Source of the DNA: Vibrio fluvialis
GTDB taxonomy: Bacteria; Pseudomonadota; Gammaproteobacteria; Enterobacterales; Vibrionaceae
Direction: 5' to 3'
Assembly (NCBI RefSeq): GCF_900460245.1
Contig: NZ_UHIP01000001.1
Coordinates: 2,604,001 to 2,668,000 of the forward strand
Length of the DNA stretch: 64,000 bases
In this document: positions 47,915 to 56,458 of the stretch, piece by piece
Numbering within the stretch: position 1 is the first letter of the stretch
Layout: the number at the start of each line of letters is the position of its first letter
Program-made: the position numbers and the translations under genes
Notes under the pieces: model-generated
The model's input: only the letters and a program-made list of their open reading frames with translations
Told to the model about the DNA's origin: nothing
The model's database searches: none

Positions 47915-50900
47915 TCACTGTCCGGTCAGGCGGGTCTCACCGCGAAAAATCACTTTGTCGTTGCCACGATGAATACCAAAGGTCACGACCGCCGACGGAT
48001 CCTCATCCCCTTTGTCGCGCCAGTTGTACTGCAACCAAGGTTGAGAGGTATATTGCGCACCGCAGTTAACACCACTCTCTGAAAGTTGGGGCGAAGAGTG
48101 AGCGTCATCATCCAGACGTAGCCAGAAGCGCACCTGTTCGCGTACATCGGCCGTTTCATCGGAAGAAGCCGGTGTGGCAAACACCACTGAACTCTTGCCC
48201 GAAGCCACTTTCGCCCAGCTGGAAGACGTATCGGAGCCGATGAGTTTGGAACTCGAGCCACTGCCGGAGGTTGGCCAGACCGTTTGCTTACAGACGTATT
48301 CGTTAGGTGTAGCGAAATAGGATCCGGAATCATCTGCGTTGATCGCAAAGCGGTGGCCCTGCCAATATTCCACTCGCAAAGGTACATTAATCGTACTCAC
48401 CGACGTACCGCCGACGTCCCCGAGCACCATCCGCCCGTAGCGAATATCAGGCTGAGTGGTAAAGCGCTTACCGGTATCCAGTAGCGTCGTGGAAGCCTTC
48501 AGTTCCAAGTCCGGAGACACAAAATCGACACCATCCACTTTATCCGATACGCGTAGGCCAAATCCGCTTTGATATGGCCCATCGACACTGGTGGTATAAG
48601 GCGACGCCGATTGCTGCTGTTTTAAGAAGGTAAAATCATTGCTGACCGACAGCGTAGCTCCAGACCAAGCGCCGTCACCAGCACCATCCCACAGTTGCAG
48701 GTCATACTCGTCGATACGGTCACTCAGTTCCTCGCCATCACTATCTACGGCCAGCAGCTTCACATCAGCAATTAAGGCTTGTGAAAATGCGCTGTAGTTG
48801 GTCGTGGCGTCACTCTGCATATTTTGCGCTTCAACGGTGAAGCGATACGGAATCGTCTGATTCATATACACAAAACCATTGTGGTCATCAGCATAGTCCC
48901 AGCTATTTTCGGTGATGCTTAACCACGCTGGATAAAAGCGGCCGATATCGCGATAGCCCTGATTGACCGTCATACCAAGGTAAGAGCCTGAGATGTCCGC
49001 GTTAACGCGCAGCACACCGACTTCGCTCCAACTCAACCCCGAAAACGACAAGTAGGTACTATTGATACCCGTTGTGTTGAGTTGCTCAAGCGTGCCATCT
49101 AACGTGCCATCATTGCCATCGGCAGGCTGCGCAACCTGATGGCTGAGCACGGCTAAGGCGGCTAACTGACTATTATCTGAAAAGAAGTTTTGCGTGACCG
49201 CAGAGCTGCAATAGGCCGACGTTTCAATCGCGCTGCCACCCGCTTGCGGCGAGCTGTCGTCACCGGAACTGCTGACCCAACGCAGCGGGCGAATATTCAG
49301 GGCAAACAGATTGCCCGCCGAAGTAAAGGCAAGGCTGTCAGGATTGGTGATGTCACCGTCCATAGTACTGCCATTTGGGGAGCAAATGGCTAACGTCCAC
49401 GGGCGCGAGTAGACGGTAAAACTGCCTTGCAACGTTCCGGAGCCTTCCACCGGGCAGTCGGTCAATCCAGAGCAATCAAAACTGCTGTCGGCCATGGTGA
49501 CGGTTTTGATCCCGGAATCTTCCATCGTCAGTTCACTGCTGGCAGCCCCCTGAGTAAACGCTGGCGCGAAGTTCAGTTCACCCGCACCAGATGTGGGCGC
49601 AACCCAAGCAGAACTGACCGTTGGCGTTCCACCATAGTTGATATCCACCACACCGCCATTGTCATCACACGCCAGTGCTTTCACCTCGACCGTTTGCGGT
49701 TTATTCGCGATCACGTACTGATCCGAGGCAGAGAGTTTATATGGCACAAAATGATAGATTCCCGATACAGAAGCGCTGTCGCCTTGCGGGTTCAGGACGC
49801 CAGTAATTGTCACCGTCTGACTGGAACTGGCGGTTAAATCCAGCCAGAGTTCACCGTTCGCATTCGCTGTGTAGCTCCCATTGCTGCCAGAGCCTTTTCC
49901 TTGAATCAAAGCAAGGCTAGCAGAGGCAGGGCTCACCGAAATCGTTCCGGTAAAATCGCCGGTCGCTTGGTTATTGTTATCAACCACCTGAAACTCGAGA
50001 CGCTGCGCAGCGCAGATAAGTGAGTAAGCTTCGGCAGGTTGAAGGGTCAGCGCGTACGACGAGTCCACGGTGGTATCACATGCGCTCGCAACATGGCCGG
50101 TAAAGGTAGAGTCGTTGTTAGTGACTTTGATTCGTGACGCAGTGAGAGATCCGGTGAATTTCAGCCTTGCCCCCTGAGCAATCAAACCATCTGAATTGGT
50201 AAAACTGGGGGCGTCTAAAAACAACATTGCCGTAATTGAGACATCATTGTTGCTGATAGTAATCGGTGCCGCCCCAATATGACCAAACATCCAGAGGTTT
50301 TCAGGAGAACCGCCAGAGTTAATACTCACCCTGTCACCAGACATTTTTAACGATCGAAAATGCAGATAGACTTTACCTTGCACTTTCAGGGAGGCATCGT
50401 TGGTTGAGAAAATTAATTCATCAACCCAATATTCGCCACTTTGCAATGTGACTGTACTGTGATTACTACCGATTTCTATTTTTTTATATTTGCCTTGAGT
50501 GAGCGATTGCTGACAGCCATCGTTACAGACAATCTCTTGAGTACCAGATTGAAAGTCGGGCAAATCGCCAGGAAAGCCGGGATAGGTAATTGCGGCATCG
50601 TATAGACAACTCTCTGGCGATGAACCATTGTAGACACAGCCACTGTCATGACCAGCTACGGCAATCTGGTTGAAAGCCAACGGGGCTCTTTTAGGTAATA
50701 CCAATGTATTCCGGTCGCCGTTCAGCTCAAATGTTCCTGCATAGCGTGAACCATTGTAGAAAGAGTTAGACTGAAACGAATCAGGAAAATAATCACAGAT
50801 GTCCAAAGTCGGTTCAAAGGGCGGTTGAGATGTCTCCTCACACGCCATTTCGTCCACATCACTGCTGATCACATCAATGTTAACCGAATCGAGGTTGCGC

Positions 50901-51298
50901 AGATCCGCAAACTGCGGTGTACCAATCAGTTCCCACTGACCAAATCTCAGCAAATAATAACTGAGGACACCCGTTTTGTTCTGGTTGTTATTCTGCTCGT
51001 ACTTCAGCCATATTTGATAACTTCCCCCTAATTCGGTTTCACTATCCCGAATGATTGGAGAGCTGACTGACGTATCATTGCTCCACAACGGAATGGTCAC
51101 TTTGGTGTTGTTGCCAACGCCTTTGATCGCGTTAACGGTTTCGTTTAACCGAGCATTATCAATAGAGAAGGTAACGCCGAAGTTACCATCAGAGCGCAGC
51201 GTGCTACAGGCACCCGAAGTGAAAGCAAAGCTCAACGAGGACCACAACAAAGCCCCGAGCAGAACCATGACACGCAGATATCGTTGACTATTCACCAT
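47915..51298 (-). CDS. mshQ: MSHA biogenesis protein MshQ
   Basis: A 1127-residue exported protein, the last and largest product of the MSHA structural half. A signal peptide (MVNSQRYLRVMVLLGALLW, cleaved near SFAF) is followed by a long beta-rich region with Ser/Asn-rich stretches. The C-terminal DUF6701-type region ends in WPTSGSGSSS, the GDEDPSAVVTFGIHRGNDKV segment and FRGETRLTGQ. MshQ is not essential for pilus assembly in known vibrios; a tip or surface accessory role is inferred. It starts at an ATG sharing one base with the mshP stop, with GGAG upstream. Confidence 0.88.
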   Translation of the reverse strand: MVNSQRYLRVMVLLGALLWSSLSFAFTSGACSTLRSDGNFGVTFSIDNARLNETVNAIKGVGNNTKVTIPLWSNDTSVSSPIIRDSETELGGSYQIWLKYEQNNNQNKTGVLSYYLLRFGQWELIGTPQFADLRNLDSVNIDVISSDVDEMACEETSQPPFEPTLDICDYFPDSFQSNSFYNGSRYAGTFELNGDRNTLVLPKRAPLAFNQIAVAGHDSGCVYNGSSPESCLYDAAITYPGFPGDLPDFQSGTQEIVCNDGCQQSLTQGKYKKIEIGSNHSTVTLQSGEYWVDELIFSTNDASLKVQGKVYLHFRSLKMSGDRVSINSGGSPENLWMFGHIGAAPITISNNDVSITAMLFLDAPSFTNSDGLIAQGARLKFTGSLTASRIKVTNNDSTFTGHVASACDTTVDSSYALTLQPAEAYSLICAAQRLEFQVVDNNNQATGDFTGTISVSPASASLALIQGKGSGSNGSYTANANGELWLDLTASSSQTVTITGVLNPQGDSASVSGIYHFVPYKLSASDQYVIANKPQTVEVKALACDDNGGVVDINYGGTPTVSSAWVAPTSGAGELNFAPAFTQGAASSELTMEDSGIKTVTMADSSFDCSGLTDCPVEGSGTLQGSFTVYSRPWTLAICSPNGSTMDGDITNPDSLAFTSAGNLFALNIRPLRWVSSSGDDSSPQAGGSAIETSAYCSSAVTQNFFSDNSQLAALAVLSHQVAQPADGNDGTLDGTLEQLNTTGINSTYLSFSGLSWSEVGVLRVNADISGSYLGMTVNQGYRDIGRFYPAWLSITENSWDYADDHNGFVYMNQTIPYRFTVEAQNMQSDATTNYSAFSQALIADVKLLAVDSDGEELSDRIDEYDLQLWDGAGDGAWSGATLSVSNDFTFLKQQQSASPYTTSVDGPYQSGFGLRVSDKVDGVDFVSPDLELKASTTLLDTGKRFTTQPDIRYGRMVLGDVGGTSVSTINVPLRVEYWQGHRFAINADDSGSYFATPNEYVCKQTVWPTSGSGSSSKLIGSDTSSSWAKVASGKSSVVFATPASSDETADVREQVRFWLRLDDDAHSSPQLSESGVNCGAQYTSQPWLQYNWRDKGDEDPSAVVTFGIHRGNDKVIFRGETRLTGQ

Positions 51299-51726
51299 CA
51301 CTCCTTCACCAACACTTCCTGGACTCGCTCGACCTGATAGAGTCCGGTTCCACAGAGAACACTGCTTTCAACTTTAAATATGCCTTCATCGTTAAGCTCG
51401 CCAAGCTTGTTACATGCAAGTGATGCAGAACAGCCTGAATATTGTGCTATCAAGTTTCCCGCCGCACTGACGACACGGCTCCAGTTATCCTCACACACGC
51501 TGCTCACGGCCGCAGAGGCGCCCACCGGATAAAGTTGAGTTAAGGCAAATTCATTTAACGAATGAGCCGCAAACCAGGCTTTGGTGCCCAGTAAGTCTCG
51601 CGACAGTGCATCTTGATTTGACCACTCCATACGGCTGAGTGCGGCCGCAAGGAAGCCCATCACCACGATGACAAAAATCGCGACGATGTATAGGTTTCCT
51701 GCCTGTTTTTTCATTCTAGGGAACAT
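51298..51726 (-). CDS. mshP: MSHA minor pilin-like protein MshP
   Basis: A 142-residue pilin-like protein with an N-terminal helix (YIVAIFVIVVMGFLAAALS). Unlike MshA-D and MshO it lacks the GFTLxE motif, including glutamate at position 5 after the cleavage glycine (AGNLYIV). This is the pattern of PilX/GspK-type tip initiators. The start ATG (MFPRMKKQ) has CAGGTG upstream and overlaps mshO by 11 bases; an ATG 12 bases later is possible. Confidence 0.87.
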   Translation of the reverse strand: MFPRMKKQAGNLYIVAIFVIVVMGFLAAALSRMEWSNQDALSRDLLGTKAWFAAHSLNEFALTQLYPVGASAAVSSVCEDNWSRVVSAAGNLIAQYSGCSASLACNKLGELNDEGIFKVESSVLCGTGLYQVERVQEVLVKE

Positions 51727-52426
51727 TCAGCACCTGCACATCTTGTTCAAAATGGCTCGACTCTCCGTTTTGTGCCAGTCCGAGCGACAAATGCACCACA
51801 CCACCACGCTGCAGTGTCGGTTCATCGTAGCTGAACGAACCAGATTCTAGGCTATCGGCAACCTGAACTAAATTACGGGTGATCGTCTGCGCGCTGTAAT
51901 TCAGGCAGTACTCGACCATATTTTGATACATGTAAAAGCGCTGTGCGACCGACTGACTGGCCATGGCCAGTGGCGAACTCAAACTAATCGTCGTGTCACT
52001 GCCGCTCAATGCGATTCCTGCCCCCGAGCTGAATTCATCCTGATTGCTTGGGTTGATGATCATTGTCAGGCCGTCAAAATTCAACGCTGTCGTACTGCCA
52101 GAGACATTCCCCACGATAAACGAGAGTTGTTTCTCATCGGCTTCATCAAGTGCATAAAATCCGGAATAGACGATCGGATAGAACGACAAACACTGCTGGG
52201 ACGCAGTATCGGTCGAAATTGCAAGGCTGTTCGGGATGGCGTGGCGTAACTCCCGCGCCATTTTCTCCAGTACAAACTTGGCTTGGGTTTGAATCCGCTG
52301 ACGCGCCACGGTATCGGCATAGCCCCTGCTACCGAGCTCGACAAAACCTGCGATACCAAGCACCAGAATTGAGCCGACAATAATGGTCAGGATCATTTCT
52401 ATCAAGGTAAAGCCACGGGTGCGCAT
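51716..52426 (-). CDS. mshO: MSHA minor pilin MshO
   Basis: A 236-residue prepilin-like protein: MRTRGFTLIEMILTIIVGSI has the type IV cleavage site (G/F) and Glu5. Length and position correspond to GspJ/PilW-type minor pilins. The start ATG shares a base with the mshD stop (TGATG). The frame is open 216 bases upstream, but that overlap with mshD is not coding. Confidence 0.92.
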   Translation of the reverse strand: MRTRGFTLIEMILTIIVGSILVLGIAGFVELGSRGYADTVARQRIQTQAKFVLEKMARELRHAIPNSLAISTDTASQQCLSFYPIVYSGFYALDEADEKQLSFIVGNVSGSTTALNFDGLTMIINPSNQDEFSSGAGIALSGSDTTISLSSPLAMASQSVAQRFYMYQNMVEYCLNYSAQTITRNLVQVADSLESGSFSYDEPTLQRGGVVHLSLGLAQNGESSHFEQDVQVLNVP

Positions 52427-52998
52427 CAGTAATTCCCCCGGTAAGCCACAAACGTGTAACGACCATAATTGCCGGTATCGATCGTCAGTTCGATGCGCTT
52501 CATATCCGTAATCGCAGACACAGGTTGAAAGGCGCTGTTGACGTAATCGACCGCAATAAATACCGTGAAGTGTCGATAGTTCGCCACAACGTTTGTCCCG
52601 AGAATATTGGTTAACGGATTTTTCGTTGTCTCCGAGCCACACTCTGAAACGTTGTCACCATACCAGCAGCCGATATAGTCATCGACATCATTGAACTGTG
52701 CTGGAGAAATTTCACCCTGATCTTTATCTGCACCTAATTGTTCCGGCGCTGTACATGTTGTTCCGAATTCTCCACACCGAATGGCACCGCCATCAAAATC
52801 ACTGTTTTGATCAAATCCACGGGCCAGAATCTGACTCATCAGGCTTTGGCCCAAATTCGCGGCCCGAGTCTGGTAATGAGGAGTCGCTGAGCGCTCGACC
52901 TGAGGATACAAAAAGCTGATCAACACCACCATCGCGAGGCCAATGATCACCATCGCGACAATACTTTCAACCAGTGTAAATCCTTTGATTGGCTTCAT
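52426..52998 (-). CDS. mshD: MSHA minor pilin MshD
   Basis: A 190-residue prepilin: MKPIKGFTLVESIVAMVIIG has the G/F cleavage site and Glu5. Cysteines at FGTTC, DDYIGC and NVSECGSE may form disulfides in the exported domain. I use the ATG overlapping the mshC stop, with GGGGAG 7 bases upstream; an ATG 6 bases earlier is too close to the ribosome site. Confidence 0.92.
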   Translation of the reverse strand: MKPIKGFTLVESIVAMVIIGLAMVVLISFLYPQVERSATPHYQTRAANLGQSLMSQILARGFDQNSDFDGGAIRCGEFGTTCTAPEQLGADKDQGEISPAQFNDVDDYIGCWYGDNVSECGSETTKNPLTNILGTNVVANYRHFTVFIAVDYVNSAFQPVSAITDMKRIELTIDTGNYGRYTFVAYRGNY

Positions 52999-53489
52999 CA
53001 GCATGCTCCCCCCGCCACATAACCTTGCGAATTAATGCACACTGACGCAGAACTGTCCGGCGCCGTAATGGTAATCGTTACCCCCGCTGCCGCTTCATTT
53101 TGCGGATTTCCCAATAGATCGAACTGGATGCGCTGGCTGCTCAGCGCAACAGAAGAAGCGAACGACAGGTTATTGCCTCGCAACACATCGCTGCGTTGGT
53201 CGTCGTTCGACAGCGCACAGGCGGCAACAGAGCCGAGACAAGAACTGCTGACCTGCAACACATAGTGGCCATTTGACTGCAGATCCGCCTCCGAAAGATT
53301 GGACTGCATACGACTCACCTGTATCTGACGAATGATGGAGACAGCCTGCTCTTTAGCCGCATAAGCGGAGAAACTGGAGACACCGATAAAACGACTGGCT
53401 GCATAGGCGGACAGAATAGCGACCAGCAGAATAACGACGATAAGCTCGACTAAGGTAAAACCGCCTGCTTTACGTGAGTATGCTCGCAT
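52998..53489 (-). CDS. mshC: MSHA minor pilin MshC
   Basis: A 163-residue prepilin: MRAYSRKAGGFTLVELIVVI has a short leader with the G/F site and Glu5. The mature domain has Cys residues near the C-terminus (SSCLG, CALSND, SVCINSQGYVAGGAC). It resembles GspH/FimT-type minor pilins. It follows mshA after a strong terminator and 128 bases, so it needs read-through or its own promoter. Confidence 0.92.
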   Translation of the reverse strand: MRAYSRKAGGFTLVELIVVILLVAILSAYAASRFIGVSSFSAYAAKEQAVSIIRQIQVSRMQSNLSEADLQSNGHYVLQVSSSCLGSVAACALSNDDQRSDVLRGNNLSFASSVALSSQRIQFDLLGNPQNEAAAGVTITITAPDSSASVCINSQGYVAGGAC

Positions 53490-53584
53490 CGCGTTCTCGG
53501 TTTAAGTAGAAGTGTGAAGAGTCGTATATAAAACTCACCTGCCAGATTGCACCTAGCAGACAAAATCAATCAAATCAGACCGAC

Positions 53585-53613
53585 AATAAAGGCCAGCTAG
53601 GCTGGCCTTTATT
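53585..53613 (-). terminator. Terminator directly after mshA
   Basis: A perfect 13-bp stem AATAAAGGCCAGC-(CTA)-GCTGGCCTTTATT starts 4 bases after the mshA stop; a T-rich segment lies within the 3' arm. It should make mshA the most abundant message of the locus, with less read-through to mshC-Q. Confidence 0.75.
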
Positions 53614-53617
53614 TAGA

Positions 53618-54082
53618 TTAACAACCGTCTGAGTAAATAATAGTGCTAGCTTCCGCTGAACTCGTAGCCTGATTGTAAGTAACGTTACAACCAGCCGTGG
53701 TTTTTTCCCACTTAGTATTGCCTTTGAAAGAATATTGAATTGCATTGTCTGCTGGGCCGTTTAGCAACCAGTCGGTTGAAAGACCTGTAACTGCGGCACC
53801 AATACCAGCAGATGTTGCAGCTGGATATCCATAAACAGTTGCTACTGTTACACCGCCAGCGCTTACAGAACTATCACTACTTGTATCCACACCAGTCACG
53901 GCTGCTTTGCCATAGACAATACCAGCAGCCCCATCCATTGCCCCTTTTAATCCCTGAAGTGCCGCTTTTCTCGCATCATCTTGCAGGTTCAGGAAACGTG
54001 GGGCCGCAGTCACTGCGAGAATACCCAGAATTACGATAACCACGACCAACTCGATAAGGGTAAAACCGCCTTGTCTTTTCAT
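53618..54082 (-). CDS. mshA: MSHA major pilin MshA
   Basis: A 154-residue type IVa prepilin, the main subunit of the MSHA pilus. [20 protein letters not shown] has a six-residue leader with cleavage before Phe and Glu5; the long hydrophobic helix continues to [18 protein letters not shown]. Two C-terminal cysteines (TAGCNVTY and YSDGC) should form the disulfide-bonded D-region. The 57-base upstream extension is rejected. A GAGAGAGAG stretch provides the ribosome site. It lies 34 bases after mshB and just before its own terminator. Confidence 0.93.
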   Translation of the reverse strand: MKRQGGFTLIELVVVIVILGILAVTAAPRFLNLQDDARKAALQGLKGAMDGAAGIVYGKAAVTGVDTSSDSSVSAGGVTVATVYGYPAATSAGIGAAVTGLSTDWLLNGPADNAIQYSFKGNTKWEKTTAGCNVTYNQATSSAEASTIIYSDGC

Positions 54083-54116
54083 TATGACTCTCTCTCTTAG
54101 CTCAAAATATAAAGAA

Positions 54117-54692
54117 TTATTGCAATGTGACCGTGACACGGCCCGTCTTTACTTCGTACATAAACTGATGGGCTGTTTTGCCTTCTAGCTGCACGTACGT
54201 ACAAGTCCAATTACTGCTATCAGCCTGAGCTGAGTACTTGACATTGGAGTTACTGCTGGCATTGCTGACCGTGTCGACACTCGGTGGGTTTTGCAGCAGA
54301 TTCTCCATCAAATCAATGCAATCCTGATCGCTCAGGCTGCTTGGAAAGCTGGTGTTATCGCTATTCAGTGCAAACGGATAGCCGTCGCGAAAATCGGTAT
54401 CGGTACCACTGCTGTCAACGGAGCGGGAGAGCCAGAAATCAACGCCGTCATAGTTAACGGTGTTATAGCGTTCCGAGCCTATCGTTGCTGTCGTGCGCCC
54501 TTTGGCTTCCCATTGCGCTCGCGCGGACAATACACCGGTTGCATATCCACCTGCAACCCCTTCAATGCTGGCTTTTTTTGCTTCATCGGTCACATCCAGA
54601 AAACGAGGTAATGCTGCAACGGCCAAAAGCCCGACAACAACAATCACGATGACCAATTCCACCAAAGAAAAACCAGATTGTTTTTTATACAT
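54117..54692 (-). CDS. mshB: MSHA minor pilin MshB
   Basis: A 191-residue prepilin: [20 protein letters not shown] has the G/F cleavage site and Glu5, with APRFLD-like [19 protein letters not shown] similar to MshA. It is the first gene of the structural half mshBACDOPQ. A TATAAT hexamer inside a 17-base perfect palindrome lies 27-43 bases before the start, marking the operon promoter. Confidence 0.92.
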   Translation of the reverse strand: MYKKQSGFSLVELVIVIVVVGLLAVAALPRFLDVTDEAKKASIEGVAGGYATGVLSARAQWEAKGRTTATIGSERYNTVNYDGVDFWLSRSVDSSGTDTDFRDGYPFALNSDNTSFPSSLSDQDCIDLMENLLQNPPSVDTVSNASSNSNVKYSAQADSSNWTCTYVQLEGKTAHQFMYEVKTGRVTVTLQ

Positions 54693-54718
54693 GCCCAATC
54701 CTATCACACTTGCAAACG

Positions 54719-54735
54719 AAGCCTATTATAGGCTT
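54719..54735 (-). promoter_or_regulatory. Palindromic -10 region before mshB
   Basis: AAGCCTATAATAGGCTT is a perfect 17-base palindrome whose centre is a consensus -10 hexamer TATAAT on the minus strand (54725-54730). The -35 is poor at any normal spacing. The element lies in the mshF-mshB gap, where V. cholerae has a promoter for the structural operon. The palindrome may be an operator overlapping the promoter. Confidence 0.55.
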
Positions 54736-54777
54736 AACATTTCGAACAAAACATCCGAAGAACGTCAAATTTTTGCA

Positions 54778-55224
54778 TCATGCCGAACTTATGACGAACG
54801 ATGAAAACCTGTTGTTTTTTAAAATTATTTTTATGGTTTGATGATCATAAAAATCAAAATAACAGATATAGCCCGCCCCCACATTTTCACCATGAATATC
54901 TGGCAACGAATTCAGTATCTTTTCATCCGGATAAAGCCAGTTGAATAGCATCGAACAATCGACTTTTTCCCCCTCTCGCGGGAAAACCCAGCCTGACGCA
55001 GAAAAAGTTAATACTTTCCCGTCAAACTCAAGTGATGCCGGGCGACCACGCAGCAGCCATTCCTGTTTGTAAGTATTGGCGCGCTCAATAATGCGTTTAT
55101 TGGCCAGCGCCAGCGCGGTATTTTCCAGCTCGCGATTAACAGGTTGCCAAGCCATTAGCAACGCTGCGATCAAGCTGCACACCACCAGCGCCCAGAGAAT
55201 CAGCCGAGAGCGTTCCTCTTTCAC
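54778..55224 (-). CDS. mshF: MSHA biogenesis protein MshF
   Basis: A 148-residue protein with one N-terminal membrane helix (LILWALVVCSLIAALLMAW) and a small periplasmic domain. It is encoded at the MshF position, between mshG and mshB, and resembles MshF in length and layout; a precise function is not known. The start is GTG, 2 bases after the mshG stop, with AAGGGACG upstream. It ends the secretory half of the locus. Confidence 0.85.
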   Translation of the reverse strand: MKEERSRLILWALVVCSLIAALLMAWQPVNRELENTALALANKRIIERANTYKQEWLLRGRPASLEFDGKVLTFSASGWVFPREGEKVDCSMLFNWLYPDEKILNSLPDIHGENVGAGYICYFDFYDHQTIKIILKNNRFSSFVISSA

Positions 55225-55226
55225 CG

Positions 55227-56450
55227 TTAACGTCCCTTAATCGCATCCAGCATGCCCCACATCGGCAGGAAGATACCCAATGCCAGTACCAGAACCATGG
55301 CGGCAACGATCACGAGCAGGATCGGTTCAATACGTGCGGTCAGAGTTTTCAGATCGTAGTCCACTTCGCGATCGTAAAAATCCGACACTTCCAGCAGCAA
55401 CTCGTCAATGCGTCCGGTCTCTTCGCCGACGGCGATCATCTGAATCACCAGTGGCGTGAAAATCCCGGTATTGATCGCTGTTGCCGAAACACTGCTCCCC
55501 GCCTCAATCGCCGCTTTCATTTCCATCAGGCGCGCTTCCAGAAACTTGTTGTCCAACGCTTCCGCTGACAAGGCCAACGATTGATTAAGCGGCACACCCG
55601 CGCGCAACATTAAAGAAAAGGTACGAGAAAAACGGGATAACTGGGCGCGATTGACGATACTGCCAACAATCGGCATTCGCAGTCGTATCTTGTCCCATTT
55701 CTCGCGTCCGGAGGCAGTATTCAGCCAGGCGCGAAATGCAAACAACATCGCGACAATCGCCGCCAGCATCGCCATCCAGTAGTTAACGAAAAAATCGGAC
55801 ATCGCGATCAGAATGCGGGTTGGCAGTGGCAACTCAACGCCGAAGCGGTTAAACATCGAGGCAAACTGCGGGATCACTTTGACGTTAAGGATAAACATCG
55901 CAATCACAATAAAGCTCACCACAAACGTCGGATAGCGCATCGCCGTTTTAATTCGTTTGCGTGTCTCTAACTCTTGTTCGTAATAATTCGCCAGTTGCAG
56001 TAAAGCCTGATCAAGCCGGCCTGTGTTTTCGCCAACATTGATCATCGAGACAAACAGCGGACTGAATACGCCCGGATGCATCTGCATTGATGCCGAGAGG
56101 CCGCGACCATTTGTCAGCTCGGCACACACCTCTTCCAGTGCATGTTGCAACTGCTTGTTCGCACAGTTCTGCGTCAATCCTTTCATTGAACGCAGCAGCG
56201 GTACCCCGGCTTTGGTCAGACTGTAGAGCTGACGACAAAAAATCACCAACACTTCGAGCGGAATCGCAGGCATCAGCAGAGCCCGCCAATCAACACTCGC
56301 TTTGCTCGCGTTTTTTCCGGCTGAGATTGCCGTGGGGATCACGCCGCGGTTAAGCAGGTTCTCCGCCGCCACTTCTTCAGATGGGGCATCAATGACACCG
56401 GATGCCTTGCTGCCATCGGCATTACGTCCTGAATACTGATACGTTGGCAT
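55227..56450 (-). CDS. mshG: MSHA platform protein MshG
   Basis: A 407-residue inner-membrane platform protein of the GspF/PilC family. Two T2SF domains are visible, each with a hydrophobic FCRQLYSLTKAGVPLL / FSRTFSLMLRAGVPLNQSLAL motif, and GENTGRLDQALLQLANYYE / GEETGRIDELLLEVSDFYD. Three to four membrane helices lie between and after the domains. It couples the MshE ATPase to pilin insertion. It starts 8 bases after mshE. Confidence 0.95.
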   Translation of the reverse strand: MPTYQYSGRNADGSKASGVIDAPSEEVAAENLLNRGVIPTAISAGKNASKASVDWRALLMPAIPLEVLVIFCRQLYSLTKAGVPLLRSMKGLTQNCANKQLQHALEEVCAELTNGRGLSASMQMHPGVFSPLFVSMINVGENTGRLDQALLQLANYYEQELETRKRIKTAMRYPTFVVSFIVIAMFILNVKVIPQFASMFNRFGVELPLPTRILIAMSDFFVNYWMAMLAAIVAMLFAFRAWLNTASGREKWDKIRLRMPIVGSIVNRAQLSRFSRTFSLMLRAGVPLNQSLALSAEALDNKFLEARLMEMKAAIEAGSSVSATAINTGIFTPLVIQMIAVGEETGRIDELLLEVSDFYDREVDYDLKTLTARIEPILLVIVAAMVLVLALGIFLPMWGMLDAIKGR

Positions 56451-56458
56451 AATGAGCC

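Noticed and set aside
51716..52642. A longer mshO beginning 216 bases upstream
   Set aside because: The extra part reads the mshD coding region out of frame and has no prepilin leader; MRTRGFTLIE is the real start.
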